Source: Burkholderiaceae bacterium (GTDB taxonomy: Bacteria > Pseudomonadota > Gammaproteobacteria > Burkholderiales > Burkholderiaceae_B). Taken from it: DNA of 64,000 bases. The stretch is taken from the NCBI GenBank assembly GCA_021208885.1, contig JAJOJF010000035.1, positions 1 through 64,000 of the forward strand, written 5' to 3'. A program made the position numbers and the translations under genes. Below are positions 1 through 9,717 of this stretch, piece by piece (the stretch's first letter is position 1; each line of letters opens with the position of its first letter). The notes under the pieces were generated by a model. It ran no database searches. It saw nothing but the letters and a program-made list of their open reading frames with translations, and had not been told where the DNA came from.

Positions 1-324
1 GTTGCGCCTCCAGATAACCACCAGACACCAAGCATAAGCCCAGCACCCAATCATCACCTAGATCACCCAACGTCTCACGACACCAAGTGCCCACACTTAT
101 CGGTTGTTTCGTTGTTAAAGAGCAAATGCAGTTGTAGGACTGCTCACAATCATCCATCAGAGCGATCAACACCGTCGTAGCAGACATTTAAATAAATCTC
201 GGTCTGCAACAAATCTGTAGTGATCTTGGATTATCTTGGTCGAACTGACCAAAGAAACCTGCTCGTACTACTGACTGCGTTTCTCTATTTTTGCGTCGTT
301 TTGCAACGTCGCTCAATCAGAGAA
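1..324 (-). other. 5' leader of an rRNA operon (16S gene off the left edge)
   Basis: This stretch has no gene. It reads leftward as the transcribed leader of an rRNA operon: a strong promoter sits just upstream (330-358), a boxA antitermination element lies at 112-124, and the bases after boxA (about 80-110 on the minus strand) resemble the conserved leader that precedes 16S rRNA in Burkholderiales. The 16S gene itself is not in the window. An internal 16S-23S spacer also carries boxA, but the promoter about 200 bases upstream favours the operon leader. Confidence 0.75.
112..124 (-). promoter_or_regulatory. boxA antitermination element of the rRNA leader
   Basis: The minus strand reads TGCTCTTTAACAA, a match to the bacterial rRNA boxA consensus. 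boxA in nascent RNA is bound by NusB-NusE (S10) and prevents premature Rho termination of rRNA transcripts. A nusB gene is present in this window at 21302-21808. The position, about 200 bases downstream of the promoter and upstream of 16S, is as expected. Confidence 0.8.
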
Positions 325-329
325 ACGAG

Positions 330-358
330 ATTATGCACGTGTTTTTTTTGACTGTCAA
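330..358 (-). promoter_or_regulatory. sigma-70 promoter of the rRNA operon
   Basis: The minus strand carries TTGACA (353-358), a 17-base spacer and CATAAT (330-335), which is nearly consensus for sigma-70. The bases after the -10 begin CTCGTTTCTC, a start region that I recall from rRNA promoters of Burkholderiales. Transcription should begin near 323 and run off the left edge. The A-rich spacer would favour bending. msrA ends 52 bases upstream. Confidence 0.85.
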
Positions 359-368
359 ACGAACTACA

Positions 369-396
369 CAAAAAGCTCAACTAGACCAGCTTTATC
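369..396 (-). terminator. possible weak terminator after msrA
   Basis: On the minus strand, AAAGCT (388-393) pairs with AGCTTT (372-377), followed by a short T run. The stem is only six A/T-rich pairs, so termination would be weak. It lies between the msrA stop and the rRNA promoter, where a barrier would make sense. Confidence 0.35.
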
Positions 397-409
397 AATG
401 CCTTGTTGC

Positions 410-949
410 TCATCGACCACGCTTGATACGTTCAGCAAACTGCGATCTGAACTTCTGGACCTTGGGCGCAATCACGAATTGGCAATAGCCTTGGCCGGGA
501 TTACGTTCAAAGAACTCGTGATGATAGGCCTCAGCCACCCAAAACTTCTCTGCTGGCTTGAGTTCGGTGCAAACCGGGGCATCAAGTTTTTTGCTAGCGT
601 CGATCGTGTGAATCGCATGTTTGGCTGCAGAAAACTGCGCTTCATCCTGGTAGAAAATCGCTGATTGATACTGCGGCCCCACATCATTGCCTTGACGGCC
701 AGGCGTTGTCGGGTCATGAGTCGCGAAAAAGACGTCGAGCAGGGTCTCGTAACTGACCACTGCTGGGTCGAATGCAATGCGAACAACCTCGATATGACCA
801 GTGTTCTTCTCGCAGACCTGCTCGTACGTTGGGTTCTCGACATGACCGCCACAATAACCTGGCTCGACCGTCTGAACACCATCAATGGCTGCAAACACCG
901 CTTCCGTACACCAAAAGCAACCACCACCGAAGACTGCAATCGCCATCAC
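410..949 (-). CDS. msrA: peptide-methionine (S)-S-oxide reductase MsrA
   Basis: MsrA reduces the S-epimer of methionine sulfoxide in proteins and as free amino acid, using thioredoxin. The 179-residue product has the usual length for a single-domain cytosolic MsrA. The catalytic cysteine is in GGGCFWCTEA (Cys11; a second Cys at 14), followed by the family's GYCGGH, NPTYEQVC and GHIEVV blocks. Two Met codons are in tandem at the start, so 949 or 946 are equally possible. It is the last gene of the leftward ilvD-cytochrome-msrA group, and its 3' end runs toward the rRNA promoter. Confidence 0.95.
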   Translation of the reverse strand: MMAIAVFGGGCFWCTEAVFAAIDGVQTVEPGYCGGHVENPTYEQVCEKNTGHIEVVRIAFDPAVVSYETLLDVFFATHDPTTPGRQGNDVGPQYQSAIFYQDEAQFSAAKHAIHTIDASKKLDAPVCTELKPAEKFWVAEAYHHEFFERNPGQGYCQFVIAPKVQKFRSQFAERIKRGR

Positions 950-963
950 GCCCTCCTGAAATG

Positions 964-1311
964 CTACTCAGGCTTTTGTTGTAAGCTCAAGATAAACAGC
1001 GCCATGTCATATGCTTGCTCATCTGACACTTGCGTTTGAGCTGGCATGGGCACGGCGCCCCATTTACCCCTGCCGCCGTTTTTTATGGAATTAACCAGCA
1101 TGGGCAAGGCTGCTTCACGGTCACCACCGTAACGGTTGGCTATATCAACAAATGCTGGTCCTACCCGCTTCTTTTCGACCTGGTGGCAACCCAAGCACAT
1201 CTTCTCGCGCATCAGCTCGTTACCCTGCTCGAAACTCAGCACCTCACTGGCGCTGACTGCGAGCGGTAACGAGCCAATCAGAGTAAAAACAAGATTAGTC
1301 CTCAAACGCAT
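964..1311 (-). CDS. class I cytochrome c (c551/c552-like), exported
   Basis: A 115-residue monoheme cytochrome c. An N-terminal signal peptide of about 21 residues ends in SAS. The heme-binding motif CLGCH is at residues 39-43, and the likely axial methionine is Met89 in VPMPAQ, the arrangement of class I c551-type electron carriers of the periplasm. The start codon lies 17 bases inside the 3' end of ilvD, so the two are probably co-transcribed and translationally linked. The partner oxidase or reductase cannot be told from context; ilvD and msrA are not obvious redox partners. Confidence 0.88.
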   Translation of the reverse strand: MRLRTNLVFTLIGSLPLAVSASEVLSFEQGNELMREKMCLGCHQVEKKRVGPAFVDIANRYGGDREAALPMLVNSIKNGGRGKWGAVPMPAQTQVSDEQAYDMALFILSLQQKPE

Positions 1312-2980
1312 CAGTCACGGCACCCTTACTAGCACTGCTAGCCAATTTTGCGATCTTACCCAGCACACCGCGTGTGTAACGGGGCGCTGGCTGTTTCCAC
1401 TGTTGACGGCGGCGCTCGATTTCGTCCTCAGGCACGTTCAATTGCAATAGCAACTGGTGTGCATCGATCGTAATTGAGTCGCCCTCTTCGATCAGACCAA
1501 TGGTGCCGCCAACAAACGCTTCGGGCGCCACATGCCCCACCACCATGCCCCAAGTACCGCCAGAGAAACGGCCATCCGTAATCAGGCCAACGCTTTCGCC
1601 AAGCCCTTGCCCAATCAGGGCAGACGTCGGGGCAAGCATCTCACGCATGCCTGGCCCACCTTTAGGGCCCTCGTAACGAATAACCACGACATCACCTGGC
1701 TTGATCTGCTGATCCATGATGGCAGCCATAGCCAAATCTTCCGAGTCAAACACACGCGCAGGGCCCGTAATAACAGGGTTCTTAAGGCCAGTGATTTTGG
1801 CAACCGCACCTTCGGTCGCCAGGTTACCTTTCAAAATAGCCAAGTGACCATGGCTGTAGAGCGCCTTATCAATCGGACGAATCACATCTTGGCCAGCCGG
1901 TGGCGCATCTGGCACATCTTTAAGAACCTCGGCAATAGTTTGGCCAGTGATGGTGATGCAGTCACCATGTAGCAGCCCAGCGTTCAACAGAATCTTCATT
2001 ACCTGCGGGATCCCACCGGCACGATGCAAATCGACCGTCAGGTACTTGCCCGAAGGCTTCAAGTCACAGATAACTGGCACTTTTTTGCGAATGCGCTCAA
2101 AGTCATCAATCGTCCACGGCACTTCAGCAGCATGGGCAATCGCCAGATAATGCAACACTGCATTGGTCGAGCCACCAATAGCCATGATTACCGAGACCGC
2201 GTTCTCGATAGACTTCTTGGTGATGATGTCACGCGGCTTGCGATTGGCACGAACAGCATCGACCAACACTGTGGCGGCTTTTCTGGCGTTTTCAATCGCT
2301 TCCTCATCTTCATTGGCTGCCGTTGACGAATACGGCAAACTCATCCCCATGGCTTCGAACGAGGAGCTCATCGTGTTTGCGGTATACATCCCACCGCAGG
2401 AGCCAGAACCCGGGATTGCTTTTTGCTCGATCGCCTTGAAGTCCTCAGCGCTCATGCGCTTCATGGTGTATTCACCCACAGCTTCAAATACAGAGACAAT
2501 GTTCAGATCCTTGCCCTTATGGTGGCCTGGTTTGATCGTGCCACCATAGACATAAATTGCCGGTACGTTGCAGCGTGCGATACCGATCATGCCGCCCGGC
2601 ATATTTTTGTCACAACCACCGATAACCACGACACCGTCCATCCACTGACCTTGCACAGCCGTTTCAACACAATCAGCGATGACCTCACGTGATGCCAGCG
2701 AGTACTTCATACCTTCAGTACCCATCGACATACCATCCGAGATAGTCGGCACGCCAAACACTTGCGGATTGCCTTTGGCTGCCCTAATCGCCTCGACAGC
2801 AGCGTCTGCAAGAGGTTGCAGGCCGCTATTACACGGCGTAATCGTCGAGTGACCGTTAGCCACGCCAATCATCGGATTCTCAAAGTCACTCTCTTTGTAT
2901 CCCATGCCGTAATACATGGAGCGATTGGGAGCGCGTGTAACGCCTTCGGTGATGTGGCTTGAACGTTCGAATTTGGACAT
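1295..2980 (-). CDS. ilvD: dihydroxy-acid dehydratase IlvD
   Basis: IlvD dehydrates 2,3-dihydroxy-isovalerate and 2,3-dihydroxy-3-methylvalerate to the 2-keto acids in valine, isoleucine, leucine and pantothenate synthesis. The 561-residue product has the three conserved Fe-S cysteines: CNSG (Cys50), [10 protein letters not shown] (about 123) and [14 protein letters not shown] (about 196). It also has the C-terminal GRFSGGTWG block. The length and spacing fit the shorter IlvD branch common in betaproteobacteria. It is divergent from lgt with 85 bases between them, and its 3' end overlaps the downstream cytochrome gene. Confidence 0.96.
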   Translation of the reverse strand: MSKFERSSHITEGVTRAPNRSMYYGMGYKESDFENPMIGVANGHSTITPCNSGLQPLADAAVEAIRAAKGNPQVFGVPTISDGMSMGTEGMKYSLASREVIADCVETAVQGQWMDGVVVIGGCDKNMPGGMIGIARCNVPAIYVYGGTIKPGHHKGKDLNIVSVFEAVGEYTMKRMSAEDFKAIEQKAIPGSGSCGGMYTANTMSSSFEAMGMSLPYSSTAANEDEEAIENARKAATVLVDAVRANRKPRDIITKKSIENAVSVIMAIGGSTNAVLHYLAIAHAAEVPWTIDDFERIRKKVPVICDLKPSGKYLTVDLHRAGGIPQVMKILLNAGLLHGDCITITGQTIAEVLKDVPDAPPAGQDVIRPIDKALYSHGHLAILKGNLATEGAVAKITGLKNPVITGPARVFDSEDLAMAAIMDQQIKPGDVVVIRYEGPKGGPGMREMLAPTSALIGQGLGESVGLITDGRFSGGTWGMVVGHVAPEAFVGGTIGLIEEGDSITIDAHQLLLQLNVPEDEIERRRQQWKQPAPRYTRGVLGKIAKLASSASKGAVTDAFED

Positions 2981-3065
2981 GAGACTTTTTCCGGCAAAAG
3001 ATTTGAAACGGACAACAAAACCCTAACGGTTATTATGGAGCATCTTTACACAAAACATTGGTTCT

Positions 3066-3860
3066 ATGCTGTCTTTCCCCAAAATTGACCCCATTGCTTT
3101 TGAGCTCGGACCGCTAGCGGTTCACTGGTATGGCTTGATGTACCTGGTCGGATTTGGCAGCGCTTGGCTGCTCGGTCGCTGGCGCGTTAATCGTGGCTTA
3201 ACTCGAGTCACGCTCGTTGATTTTGAAGACATGCTGTTTTTGGCAATGCTTGGGGCGATCCTCGGTGGCCGACTCGGTTACGCATTTTTTTACCAACCCG
3301 GCTACTACCTGCAGCACCCGCTGGAGATTCTGTTTCTCTGGCAAGGCGGCATGTCATTTCACGGCGGACTGCTTGGAGTCGTTGTCAGCCTGTGGCTGTT
3401 CGCCAAGCGCAAGCAGTACAGGTTTTTAGAACTTGGCGATTTGGTCGCGCCGCTCGTGCCGCTTGGGCTAGCTGCCGGTCGTCTCGGCAACTTCATTAAT
3501 GGCGAACTTTGGGGCAGGCCGACTGAATTGCCGTGGGCCATGGTTTTCCCAGGTGCACAAGACGGCATCGGGCGCCACCCTTCCCAACTCTATCAATTTG
3601 CGCTCGAAGGGCTACTGCTGTTCGCGTTAGTCTGGTGGTTTGCAAGCAAACCCCGAGCAACCGGTCAAGTAAGCGCCGTATTTCTGATTGGCTATGGTGT
3701 TTTTAGATTTGTGGCCGAATTTGGTCGAGAGCCTGATGCATTCCTCGGGCTGCTATTAGCGAATTTGAGCATGGGTCAGTGGCTTTGTATTCCCATGATC
3801 ATTGCTGGCATCTGGCTCTACTCGTTTTCGAGCAAAGCCAGCACAGCCGGCAATAAATAA
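3066..3860 (+). CDS. lgt: prolipoprotein diacylglyceryl transferase Lgt
   Basis: Lgt transfers diacylglycerol from phosphatidylglycerol to the lipobox cysteine of prolipoproteins, the first step in lipoprotein maturation. The 264-residue inner-membrane protein has about seven hydrophobic segments, the HGGLLGV motif near residue 100 and the Lgt signature [16 protein letters not shown] near 138-153. Clients in this window include Pal (12295) and LolB (43859). Its stop codon abuts the 3' end of the 6S RNA gene on the other strand. Confidence 0.96.
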   Translation: MLSFPKIDPIAFELGPLAVHWYGLMYLVGFGSAWLLGRWRVNRGLTRVTLVDFEDMLFLAMLGAILGGRLGYAFFYQPGYYLQHPLEILFLWQGGMSFHGGLLGVVVSLWLFAKRKQYRFLELGDLVAPLVPLGLAAGRLGNFINGELWGRPTELPWAMVFPGAQDGIGRHPSQLYQFALEGLLLFALVWWFASKPRATGQVSAVFLIGYGVFRFVAEFGREPDAFLGLLLANLSMGQWLCIPMIIAGIWLYSFSSKASTAGNK

Positions 3861-3861
3861 A

Positions 3862-4045
3862 AGCCCCGCGAGTGCCGTCCAGACCGGCATCTCGAACCCT
3901 AGGTTCAAGGTCGGTCACCTCGTGACGGGCTTCGAGCTCATCTGACTAGAGACAAGCATTCCCACCCGACTAACCAGCGACCTGTATGCCAAAAGCATCG
4001 GTTCAGAGACTGTATGGTCAAGTCACGAACACCGCAGGGACAACC
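3862..4045 (-). ncRNA. ssrS: 6S RNA (SsrS)
   Basis: 6S RNA mimics an open promoter and sequesters sigma-70 RNA polymerase in stationary phase. Read on the minus strand, the 5' segment CCCTGCG (4033-4039) pairs with CGCGGGG (3864-3870) to close a long rod of about 180 nucleotides, with a large unpaired centre. The flanking phrases (GCGGTGTTCGTGA near the 5' end, CTTGAACC/GGGTTC hairpin, GGCACTCGCGGGGC at the 3' end) match 6S as I know it in proteobacteria. Its place directly downstream of zapA is the conserved location. Ends are approximate; a T-rich tail follows at 3861. Confidence 0.85.
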
Positions 4046-4056
4046 AGCAGGCAATA

Positions 4057-4353
4057 CTAGGAACCATCTACGGTATCCAGCATCGCGTTAATGTCTTCAA
4101 TCTTACGCTTGAAATCACCGACAGACAAACTGCCCAACGGTCCTCCAGGGGATTTAACCACGAGCAGTTCAGCTGCGATCTGAATTGCTGCCATTACTGC
4201 AATCTTCTCGTTGCCACTAACCTTACCAGAGCCCTGTATGCGACCAGCCAGCTGCCCGACATGAGCCACTGCAGCTTCTAGCGTTGCCTTCTCCTCCGGT
4301 GGGCATGCCAATGAGTAGTCACGGCCAAGAATATTAGCTTTCACGGTTTCCAT
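4057..4353 (-). CDS. zapA: cell division protein ZapA
   Basis: ZapA binds and bundles FtsZ filaments at the division ring. The 98-residue protein has the ZapA pattern: an N-terminal globular part beginning ETVKANILGRDYSLACPPEE, then a C-terminal helical region. The start codon overlaps the stop of the coiled-coil gene upstream (TGATG), so the two are translationally coupled. The 6S RNA follows 12 bases after the stop, the classical zapA-ssrS arrangement. Confidence 0.93.
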   Translation of the reverse strand: METVKANILGRDYSLACPPEEKATLEAAVAHVGQLAGRIQGSGKVSGNEKIAVMAAIQIAAELLVVKSPGGPLGSLSVGDFKRKIEDINAMLDTVDGS

Positions 4354-4766
4354 CAGCCGGCCTCCTGAGACAGCGCACCGGGCAGTTTGTCCAGCACACC
4401 ATCAATACGTTGGCGCGCTTGCTGATTGACTTCGCGTAGCCGCCTGACTTCGTCTTCACGGGTTCTAAGCGAAGACTGCATGGACTCATTTTCTTGTTTA
4501 AACAAGTCAAGTGTGCCTTGCAAAGCAGCTTGTTCCTGCTGGGCTCGTGCTTTTGTTTGCTGAACCGCCGTTTGCGCTGATCCCAAGGACTCCTTGAGTT
4601 CAACTTGCTGAGCCCGCTCAGCCTGCAAATTCTTTGCAAGCTCATCGCGCTCAGCCGTAACGGTCTGCAGCTGACGTCGCAAATCGGTCGACTCGACCGA
4701 CAAGGTTTGCAAGCGCAACACCAGGGTCTTAATTCGTTTGGCTAAGAGGTCTAGTTCTTCAAGCAT
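4353..4766 (-). CDS. coiled-coil protein upstream of zapA (ZapB-like / TIGR02449 type)
   Basis: A 137-residue protein that is almost entirely a charged coiled coil: LEELDLLAKRIKTL at the start, then Gln/Glu/Arg-rich heptads up to about residue 125. It has no membrane segment or signal. Small coiled-coil proteins precede zapA in many beta- and gammaproteobacteria and are thought to be division factors, functionally like ZapB. I chose the ATG at 4766; a TTG at 4784 would add six residues. The division role is inferred from context and shape, not from a catalytic motif. Confidence 0.75.
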   Translation of the reverse strand: MLEELDLLAKRIKTLVLRLQTLSVESTDLRRQLQTVTAERDELAKNLQAERAQQVELKESLGSAQTAVQQTKARAQQEQAALQGTLDLFKQENESMQSSLRTREDEVRRLREVNQQARQRIDGVLDKLPGALSQEAG

Positions 4767-4865
4767 GTCGCAATCGTAAAACAAATTCGGCTACCCGTGA
4801 GATTTGTTTTTGTACACTTGTTACACAAATTAATTCAAGCCACCCTATTTTTTGAGGACGACATC

Positions 4866-5774
4866 ATGACCAGTTCCAGCATTCAAGCACGCGAATACGA
4901 ACAGCTAACCCCTCAAAAGGTCGCCTTTCTCGGTCTCGGTGTAATGGGGCTGCCAATGGCCGGACATTTGGCTAAGGCAGGACATGAGGTGACCGTGTAC
5001 AACCGCACTGAGGCAAAAGCCAAAGCCTGGGTTGCCGAATTCGGTGGCAAATATGCGACAACGCCTCGCGAGGCGGCTGCCGGTGCCTCGATTATTTTTT
5101 GTTGTGTTGGCAATGATGACGATTTGCGCAGCGTCGTACTCGGCAACGACGGCGCGTTTGCGGGCATGGGTGTCGGCAGTATCTTTGTTGACCACACGAC
5201 CGCATCAGCCAATGTCGCGCGTGAATTGGCCACAATCGCCAAACAACACAATCTGGGGTTTATCGATGCGCCTGTCTCCGGGGGGCAAGCTGGCGCAGTG
5301 AACGGCGCTCTGACTGTGATGTGTGGCGGTGAAGTGAGCACGTTTGAGAAGATCAAACCGTTGGCTATGAATTACTCCAAGGCAGTGACTCTCGTGGGCG
5401 AGACCGGCGCGGGACAACTGGCCAAGATGGTCAACCAGATCTGTATCGCGGGGTTGGTTCAAGGTCTGTCTGAGGGCATCGCATTTGGTCAGGCAGCTGG
5501 CTTGGACATGAAGCTGGTGCTTGATGTCATCAACAAAGGTGCTGCCCAAAGCTGGCAAATGGATAACCGTGGTCACACGATGGTTGACGACAAATTCGAT
5601 TTCGGATTTGCCGTTGACTGGATGCGCAAGGATCTCAGCCTGGTAATGGACGAAGCTCGTCGCAACGGTGCACGAGTGCCAGTGACTGCCTTGGTTGACC
5701 AGTTCTATGCCGACGTTCAAAAGCTTGGCGGCAATCGCTGGGATACATCAAGCTTGATCAAGCGGCTGCGCTAA
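4866..5774 (+). CDS. NAD-dependent beta-hydroxyacid dehydrogenase (3-hydroxyisobutyrate / tartronate semialdehyde reductase family)
   Basis: A 302-residue member of the 6-phosphogluconate-dehydrogenase-like beta-hydroxyacid dehydrogenases. It has the Rossmann motif [18 protein letters not shown] with the family signature, substrate motif [22 protein letters not shown], and the catalytic lysine in [11 protein letters not shown]. Candidate substrates are 3-hydroxyisobutyrate and 2-hydroxy-3-oxopropionate; sequence alone does not decide. I placed the start at ATG 4866 because GAGGA lies seven bases before it; an in-frame upstream extension lacks homology. The 3' end overlaps rppH by 27 bases on the opposite strand. 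Confidence 0.85.
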   Translation: MTSSSIQAREYEQLTPQKVAFLGLGVMGLPMAGHLAKAGHEVTVYNRTEAKAKAWVAEFGGKYATTPREAAAGASIIFCCVGNDDDLRSVVLGNDGAFAGMGVGSIFVDHTTASANVARELATIAKQHNLGFIDAPVSGGQAGAVNGALTVMCGGEVSTFEKIKPLAMNYSKAVTLVGETGAGQLAKMVNQICIAGLVQGLSEGIAFGQAAGLDMKLVLDVINKGAAQSWQMDNRGHTMVDDKFDFGFAVDWMRKDLSLVMDEARRNGARVPVTALVDQFYADVQKLGGNRWDTSSLIKRLR

Positions 5775-6299
5775 CTCAATCTCATCGCTGGCTCTTAGCG
5801 CCCGGTCACGGGCGCGATTGCCACGAGGGCGAAACAACAGCGGCGACAATTCGTTGAGTGCTTGTTGGTAAACCTCTCGCTTGAACTCAATGACCGACTC
5901 AAGTGACACCCAATAGTGACACCAACGCCAGGCATCAAACTCGGGGTGGGACGTGGCACGCAAACTAACATCGCAATCTCTTCCCACTAAACGCAATAGG
6001 AACCAGATCTGCTTTTGACCACGATAATGCCCACGTGATTCACGTCGAATGAAATGATCCGGCACGTCATATCTGAGCCAGTCGCGCGTGCGCCCCAAGA
6101 TTCGCACGTGCTCAGGCCTTAGCCCGACCTCCTCGTGCAATTCACGAAACATCGCCTGCACTGGGCTTTCGCCGTGCTTAATCCCGCCCTGCGGAAACTG
6201 CCATGCATGCTCCCTGACCCGCTTGCCCCAGAACACCTGGTTTTTCTGGTTGACCAGGATAATGCCGACATTGGGGCGGTAACCCTCCCGATCCAGCAT
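5748..6299 (-). CDS. rppH: RNA pyrophosphohydrolase RppH (Nudix)
   Basis: RppH removes pyrophosphate from the 5' end of triphosphorylated mRNA and so triggers RNase E decay. The product (183 residues) starts [15 protein letters not shown] as in other RppH proteins. It contains the Nudix box [23 protein letters not shown] around residues 37-59 (given here only as the box) with the metal-binding REL.EE core. I prefer Met at 6299 over one seven codons upstream because it matches the family start. It is divergent from proS and overlaps the dehydrogenase tail. Confidence 0.93.
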   Translation of the reverse strand: MLDREGYRPNVGIILVNQKNQVFWGKRVREHAWQFPQGGIKHGESPVQAMFRELHEEVGLRPEHVRILGRTRDWLRYDVPDHFIRRESRGHYRGQKQIWFLLRLVGRDCDVSLRATSHPEFDAWRWCHYWVSLESVIEFKREVYQQALNELSPLLFRPRGNRARDRALRASDEIELAQPLDQA

Positions 6300-6384
6300 C
6301 GCCGCACCCGTTGAATTCAATACAATTGATTTAGATTATACGAAGTGTTTCCGATTCACCCTACCAAATAACCCCTAGATCCCC

Positions 6385-8115
6385 ATGCGAGCCTCTGCCT
6401 TTCACATTAGCACCATCAAAGAAGCGCCAAACGACGCGGAAATTGCCAGTCACCAACTTATGATCCGCGCTGGCATGATCCGCAAGCTCGCCGGTGGCAT
6501 CTATAACTACATGCCACTTGGACTGCGCACCATCCGTAAAGTTGAAAACATCATCCGCGAGGAAATGAATGTTGCCGGCGCATTGGAGTTGCTCATGCCC
6601 GTCGTGCAACCTGCCGAGCTGTGGCAGGAATCTGGTCGCTGGGAGAAGTACGGACCTGAGCTATTGCGCATGAAAGACCGCCACGGCCGCGACTTTATTT
6701 TGCAGCCAACATCGGAAGAAGTTATCACCGACATCGCCCGCAACGAAATCAAAAGCTGGCGCCAACTACCTGTCAATTTTTATCACATCCAGACCAAATT
6801 TCGTGACGAGCGGCGCCCACGCTTTGGCATCATGCGTGGGCGTGAGTTCACCATGAAAGACGCTTACTCCTTTGACCGGGACGTCAACGGTGCCATGCGC
6901 AGCTATCAGGCTATGTTTGACGCCTACAACAAGATATTCACACGCCTGGGCCTGAACTTCAGGGCTGTGGCCGCTGACACGGGGTCCATTGGTGGATCCT
7001 CAAGCCACGAGTTTCAAGTTATCGCCGATATCGGCGAGGATTTGATCGTCTATGACCCGCGCACCGAGTACGCCGCCAACATTGAATTGGCAGCTGCACC
7101 TTGCTTGGTCGAGACTCGTGCACCAGCGAACCAAACTATGCAAAAAGTGCACACACCTGGCGCGGCGACCTGCGAAGAAGTCAAAAACCTGCTCGGAATC
7201 GACCTGACCCACACGGTCAAGTCGATTGTGCTAGCGACCGAGCCCGCTGATGAACCGCCTAAAATTTGGTTGTTGCTGCTGCGCGGCGATCATGATTTGA
7301 ACGAAATCAAAGTTGGAAAACTGCCTGGCTTTGAAGACGGCTTCAGGTTTGCCTCGGAAGATGAAATCAAAAAGCATTTTGGTTCACCACCTGGCTATCT
7401 TGGACCTGTCGGACTTGACGATCGGGTTGGCGTTATCGCTGACCTAACAGTGGCGAACATGAACGACTTCGTTTGTGGTGCCAACGAGGCGCCATATCAC
7501 CTGCAAGGGGTGAACTGGGGCCGCGACCTTTCAGAACCAATGCTGGTTGCCGACATCCGCAATGTCGTTGCGGGCGACCCCACGCCTGACGGTAAAGGTG
7601 TGCTGAACATCCAAAGAGGCATTGAAGTCGGGCACGTGTTCTATCTCGGAACCAAATATTCGGAGGCACTCAAAGCCACCTACCTTGACGAGACTGGCAA
7701 ACCGGCCTTGATGGAAATGGGATGCTACGGGATTGGCGTGACGCGGATTGTTGGCGCTGCGATCGAACAAAACCATGATGAGCGGGGCATTATTTGGCCC
7801 AAGGCGATGGCGCCTTTTGAGGTTGTTGTCTGCGGTTTAGGATGGGGCAAGAGCGAGGGGGTTCGCAATACAGCAACCAAGCTGTACGAAGATCTGAAAT
7901 CTCAAGGACTTGACGTGATTCTTGATGATCGCGACTTGCGCCCCGGCGTGATGTTTGCCGAGTGGGAGCTCATTGGCGTGCCGGTGCGCATTACAGTCGG
8001 AGATCGTGGGCTTGCCAATGGTCAAGTGGAAGTTCTCGGGCGGCGTGAAACCAACGCTGAGCTGGTGGACTTACCCGAGGTAGCCACTCGCGTTGCCACG
8101 AAACTAAACGCCTGA
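6385..8115 (+). CDS. proS: prolyl-tRNA synthetase ProS (bacterial type with editing domain)
   Basis: ProS charges tRNA-Pro. The 576-residue length fits the bacterial type with an inserted editing (INS) domain between class II motifs 2 and 3. Visible blocks are [17 protein letters not shown], motif 2 [25 protein letters not shown], and motif 3 near [12 protein letters not shown]. The editing domain spans roughly residues 225-400 and contains the CEEVKNLL region. A C-terminal anticodon-binding domain follows. It may be co-transcribed with ybgC-tol downstream (22-base gap). Confidence 0.96.
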   Translation: MRASAFHISTIKEAPNDAEIASHQLMIRAGMIRKLAGGIYNYMPLGLRTIRKVENIIREEMNVAGALELLMPVVQPAELWQESGRWEKYGPELLRMKDRHGRDFILQPTSEEVITDIARNEIKSWRQLPVNFYHIQTKFRDERRPRFGIMRGREFTMKDAYSFDRDVNGAMRSYQAMFDAYNKIFTRLGLNFRAVAADTGSIGGSSSHEFQVIADIGEDLIVYDPRTEYAANIELAAAPCLVETRAPANQTMQKVHTPGAATCEEVKNLLGIDLTHTVKSIVLATEPADEPPKIWLLLLRGDHDLNEIKVGKLPGFEDGFRFASEDEIKKHFGSPPGYLGPVGLDDRVGVIADLTVANMNDFVCGANEAPYHLQGVNWGRDLSEPMLVADIRNVVAGDPTPDGKGVLNIQRGIEVGHVFYLGTKYSEALKATYLDETGKPALMEMGCYGIGVTRIVGAAIEQNHDERGIIWPKAMAPFEVVVCGLGWGKSEGVRNTATKLYEDLKSQGLDVILDDRDLRPGVMFAEWELIGVPVRITVGDRGLANGQVEVLGRRETNAELVDLPEVATRVATKLNA

Positions 8116-8137
8116 ACGCCGCCTGAGTCACATAATT

Positions 8138-8578
8138 ATGCCCACCAACGAAGCTGGAAACACCTGGGAAACCGTCCACCGCTGGCCGGTTCGGGTCTAC
8201 TACGAGGACACCGATGCGGGTGGTGTGGTGTTCTACGCTAACTATCTGAAATTCATGGAAAGGGCGCGCACGGAATGGCTTCGTAGCCTTGGCGTAGAAC
8301 AACAAAAGCTCGCTCAGGAATCTGACATTGGCTTCGTTGTAGCCGAGCTTGACATGAAATATCGGGCGCCAGCCAGGCTAGATGATCAACTCATTGTGCA
8401 AACAACGATTACACAATCTGGCCGTGCTTCGTTAAACTTCGCTCAGCGTGTTTTACTAGCAGATAAAGTTTTAGCAGAAGGTAAGATACGCGTAGGGTGT
8501 GTCAGACTTAGTCGCCTTAAGCCAGCGGCACTGCCCCAAACCTTGCTTAACAAGATATTGAACTTGGACAAGAGATAA
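8138..8578 (+). CDS. ybgC: acyl-CoA thioesterase YbgC, Tol-Pal operon
   Basis: A 146-residue hotdog-fold thioesterase. The 4-hydroxybenzoyl-CoA thioesterase signature is seen in RVYYEDTDAGGVVFYANYLKFMERARTEWL, with catalytic Asp in the YEDTDAGG segment. It is the usual first gene of the tol-pal operon and acts on acyl-CoA or acyl-ACP at the membrane. tolQ begins four bases after its stop. Confidence 0.92.
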   Translation: MPTNEAGNTWETVHRWPVRVYYEDTDAGGVVFYANYLKFMERARTEWLRSLGVEQQKLAQESDIGFVVAELDMKYRAPARLDDQLIVQTTITQSGRASLNFAQRVLLADKVLAEGKIRVGCVRLSRLKPAALPQTLLNKILNLDKR

Positions 8579-8581
8579 CGT

Positions 8582-9253
8582 ATGCAGCCAGGCGCCCCAA
8601 TAGACATGTCGATCACATCCTTGATTCTGGAAGCGACACTGCCAGTCCAGATCATTATGTTGATGCTCGTTCTTATTTCCGTCGTATCTTGGACATTCAT
8701 TTTTTCCAAGCGGTCTGCTCTTAAAAAAGCTCAGGCCCAAACCCAACATTTTGAAGATGACTTCTGGTCAGGCGGTGATCTCGCCTCTCTCCACCAAACT
8801 GTCTCAAAACGACGCAGCGAGCACGGAGCGATGGCCAGAATTTTTGATGCGGGCATGACCGAATTTATCAAGGCGCAGCGTACCAGCAACGCTGTTGACG
8901 GGGCACGTCGCGCCATGCGGGCTGCGTTTCAACGTGAGATCGACGATATGGAGACTAACCTTGGATTTCTTGCCTCAGCCGGTTCAGTCAGCCCATACAT
9001 CGGTTTGCTTGGCACAGTTTGGGGCATCATGCATTCGTTTCTGGGATTAGCCAGCGCGGAGCAAGCCACGTTGGCAGCCGTTGCACCAGGCATTGCTGAA
9101 GCACTGATCGCAACGGCCATCGGCTTGTTTGCTGCAATTCCAGCCGTGGTGGCGTACAACCGCTACACCAATGACATCGATCGTCTGGCGATTCGTTTCG
9201 AAACATTCGTGGACGAATTCCTTAACATCTTGCAAAGACAGTCCAACGCATGA
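8582..9253 (+). CDS. tolQ: Tol-Pal system proton channel subunit TolQ
   Basis: TolQ forms with TolR the proton-driven motor of the Tol-Pal complex, which constricts the outer membrane at division. The 223-residue protein has three membrane segments: near residues 18-40, about 130-155 (GSVSPYIGLLGTVWGIMHSF) and 165-190 (GIAEALIATAIGLFAAIPAV). These are typical MotA/TolQ/ExbB signatures. AAGAGA precedes the ATG. The stop overlaps the tolR start by four bases. Confidence 0.95.
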   Translation: MQPGAPIDMSITSLILEATLPVQIIMLMLVLISVVSWTFIFSKRSALKKAQAQTQHFEDDFWSGGDLASLHQTVSKRRSEHGAMARIFDAGMTEFIKAQRTSNAVDGARRAMRAAFQREIDDMETNLGFLASAGSVSPYIGLLGTVWGIMHSFLGLASAEQATLAAVAPGIAEALIATAIGLFAAIPAVVAYNRYTNDIDRLAIRFETFVDEFLNILQRQSNA

Positions 9254-9717
9254 GTGCCTTGCGATCCTCCCGCGGGCGCGGCGGGCACAAGTTAAAAAAC
9301 GAGATGAACGTCGTGCCATATATTGACGTGATGTTGGTGCTACTCGTAATTTTTATGGTTACTGCACCCATGATCACCCCCGGTGTCATTGAGCTGCCCA
9401 CTGTGGGACGTGCCTCAAGTGTCCCTTTAGTTCCTCTGGAAATACAAATTGGGCAGGATGGCGAGTTATCATGGCGTAAGCGTGAGCCTGGTGGAGAATT
9501 TCAATCAGTTGCACGCGATGCTGTTGCTCAAACCATCCTACAAGTAAGAGAACCGGATCAACCGGTTCTCATTGCAGCTCATGGCAAGGTTCCCTATGAG
9601 GCTGTGGTCGAATTAATGGATCGACTGCGGTCTAACGGAGTTGACCGACTGGGGTTATTGGTGGATCAGCAACAGGGTGATAAACCGGTTGTCACGACAC
9701 CTGCTACAGGAAGTTAA
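9250..9717 (+). CDS. tolR: Tol-Pal system protein TolR (ExbD family)
   Basis: A 155-residue inner-membrane protein with one N-terminal segment. The membrane helix carries the proton-channel aspartate in VPYIDVMLVLLVIFMV, preceded by NEMNVVP. A periplasmic domain follows. It works with TolQ in energising TolA. ATGA overlap with tolQ and TAATG overlap with tolA indicate translational coupling. Confidence 0.95.
   Translation: MSALRSSRGRGGHKLKNEMNVVPYIDVMLVLLVIFMVTAPMITPGVIELPTVGRASSVPLVPLEIQIGQDGELSWRKREPGGEFQSVARDAVAQTILQVREPDQPVLIAAHGKVPYEAVVELMDRLRSNGVDRLGLLVDQQQGDKPVVTTPATGS

Noticed and set aside
1-330. Interpreting the left end as a 16S-23S spacer
   Set aside because: A boxA also occurs in spacers, but the near-consensus promoter at 330-358 and lack of 16S or tRNA sequence to the right fit the operon leader.
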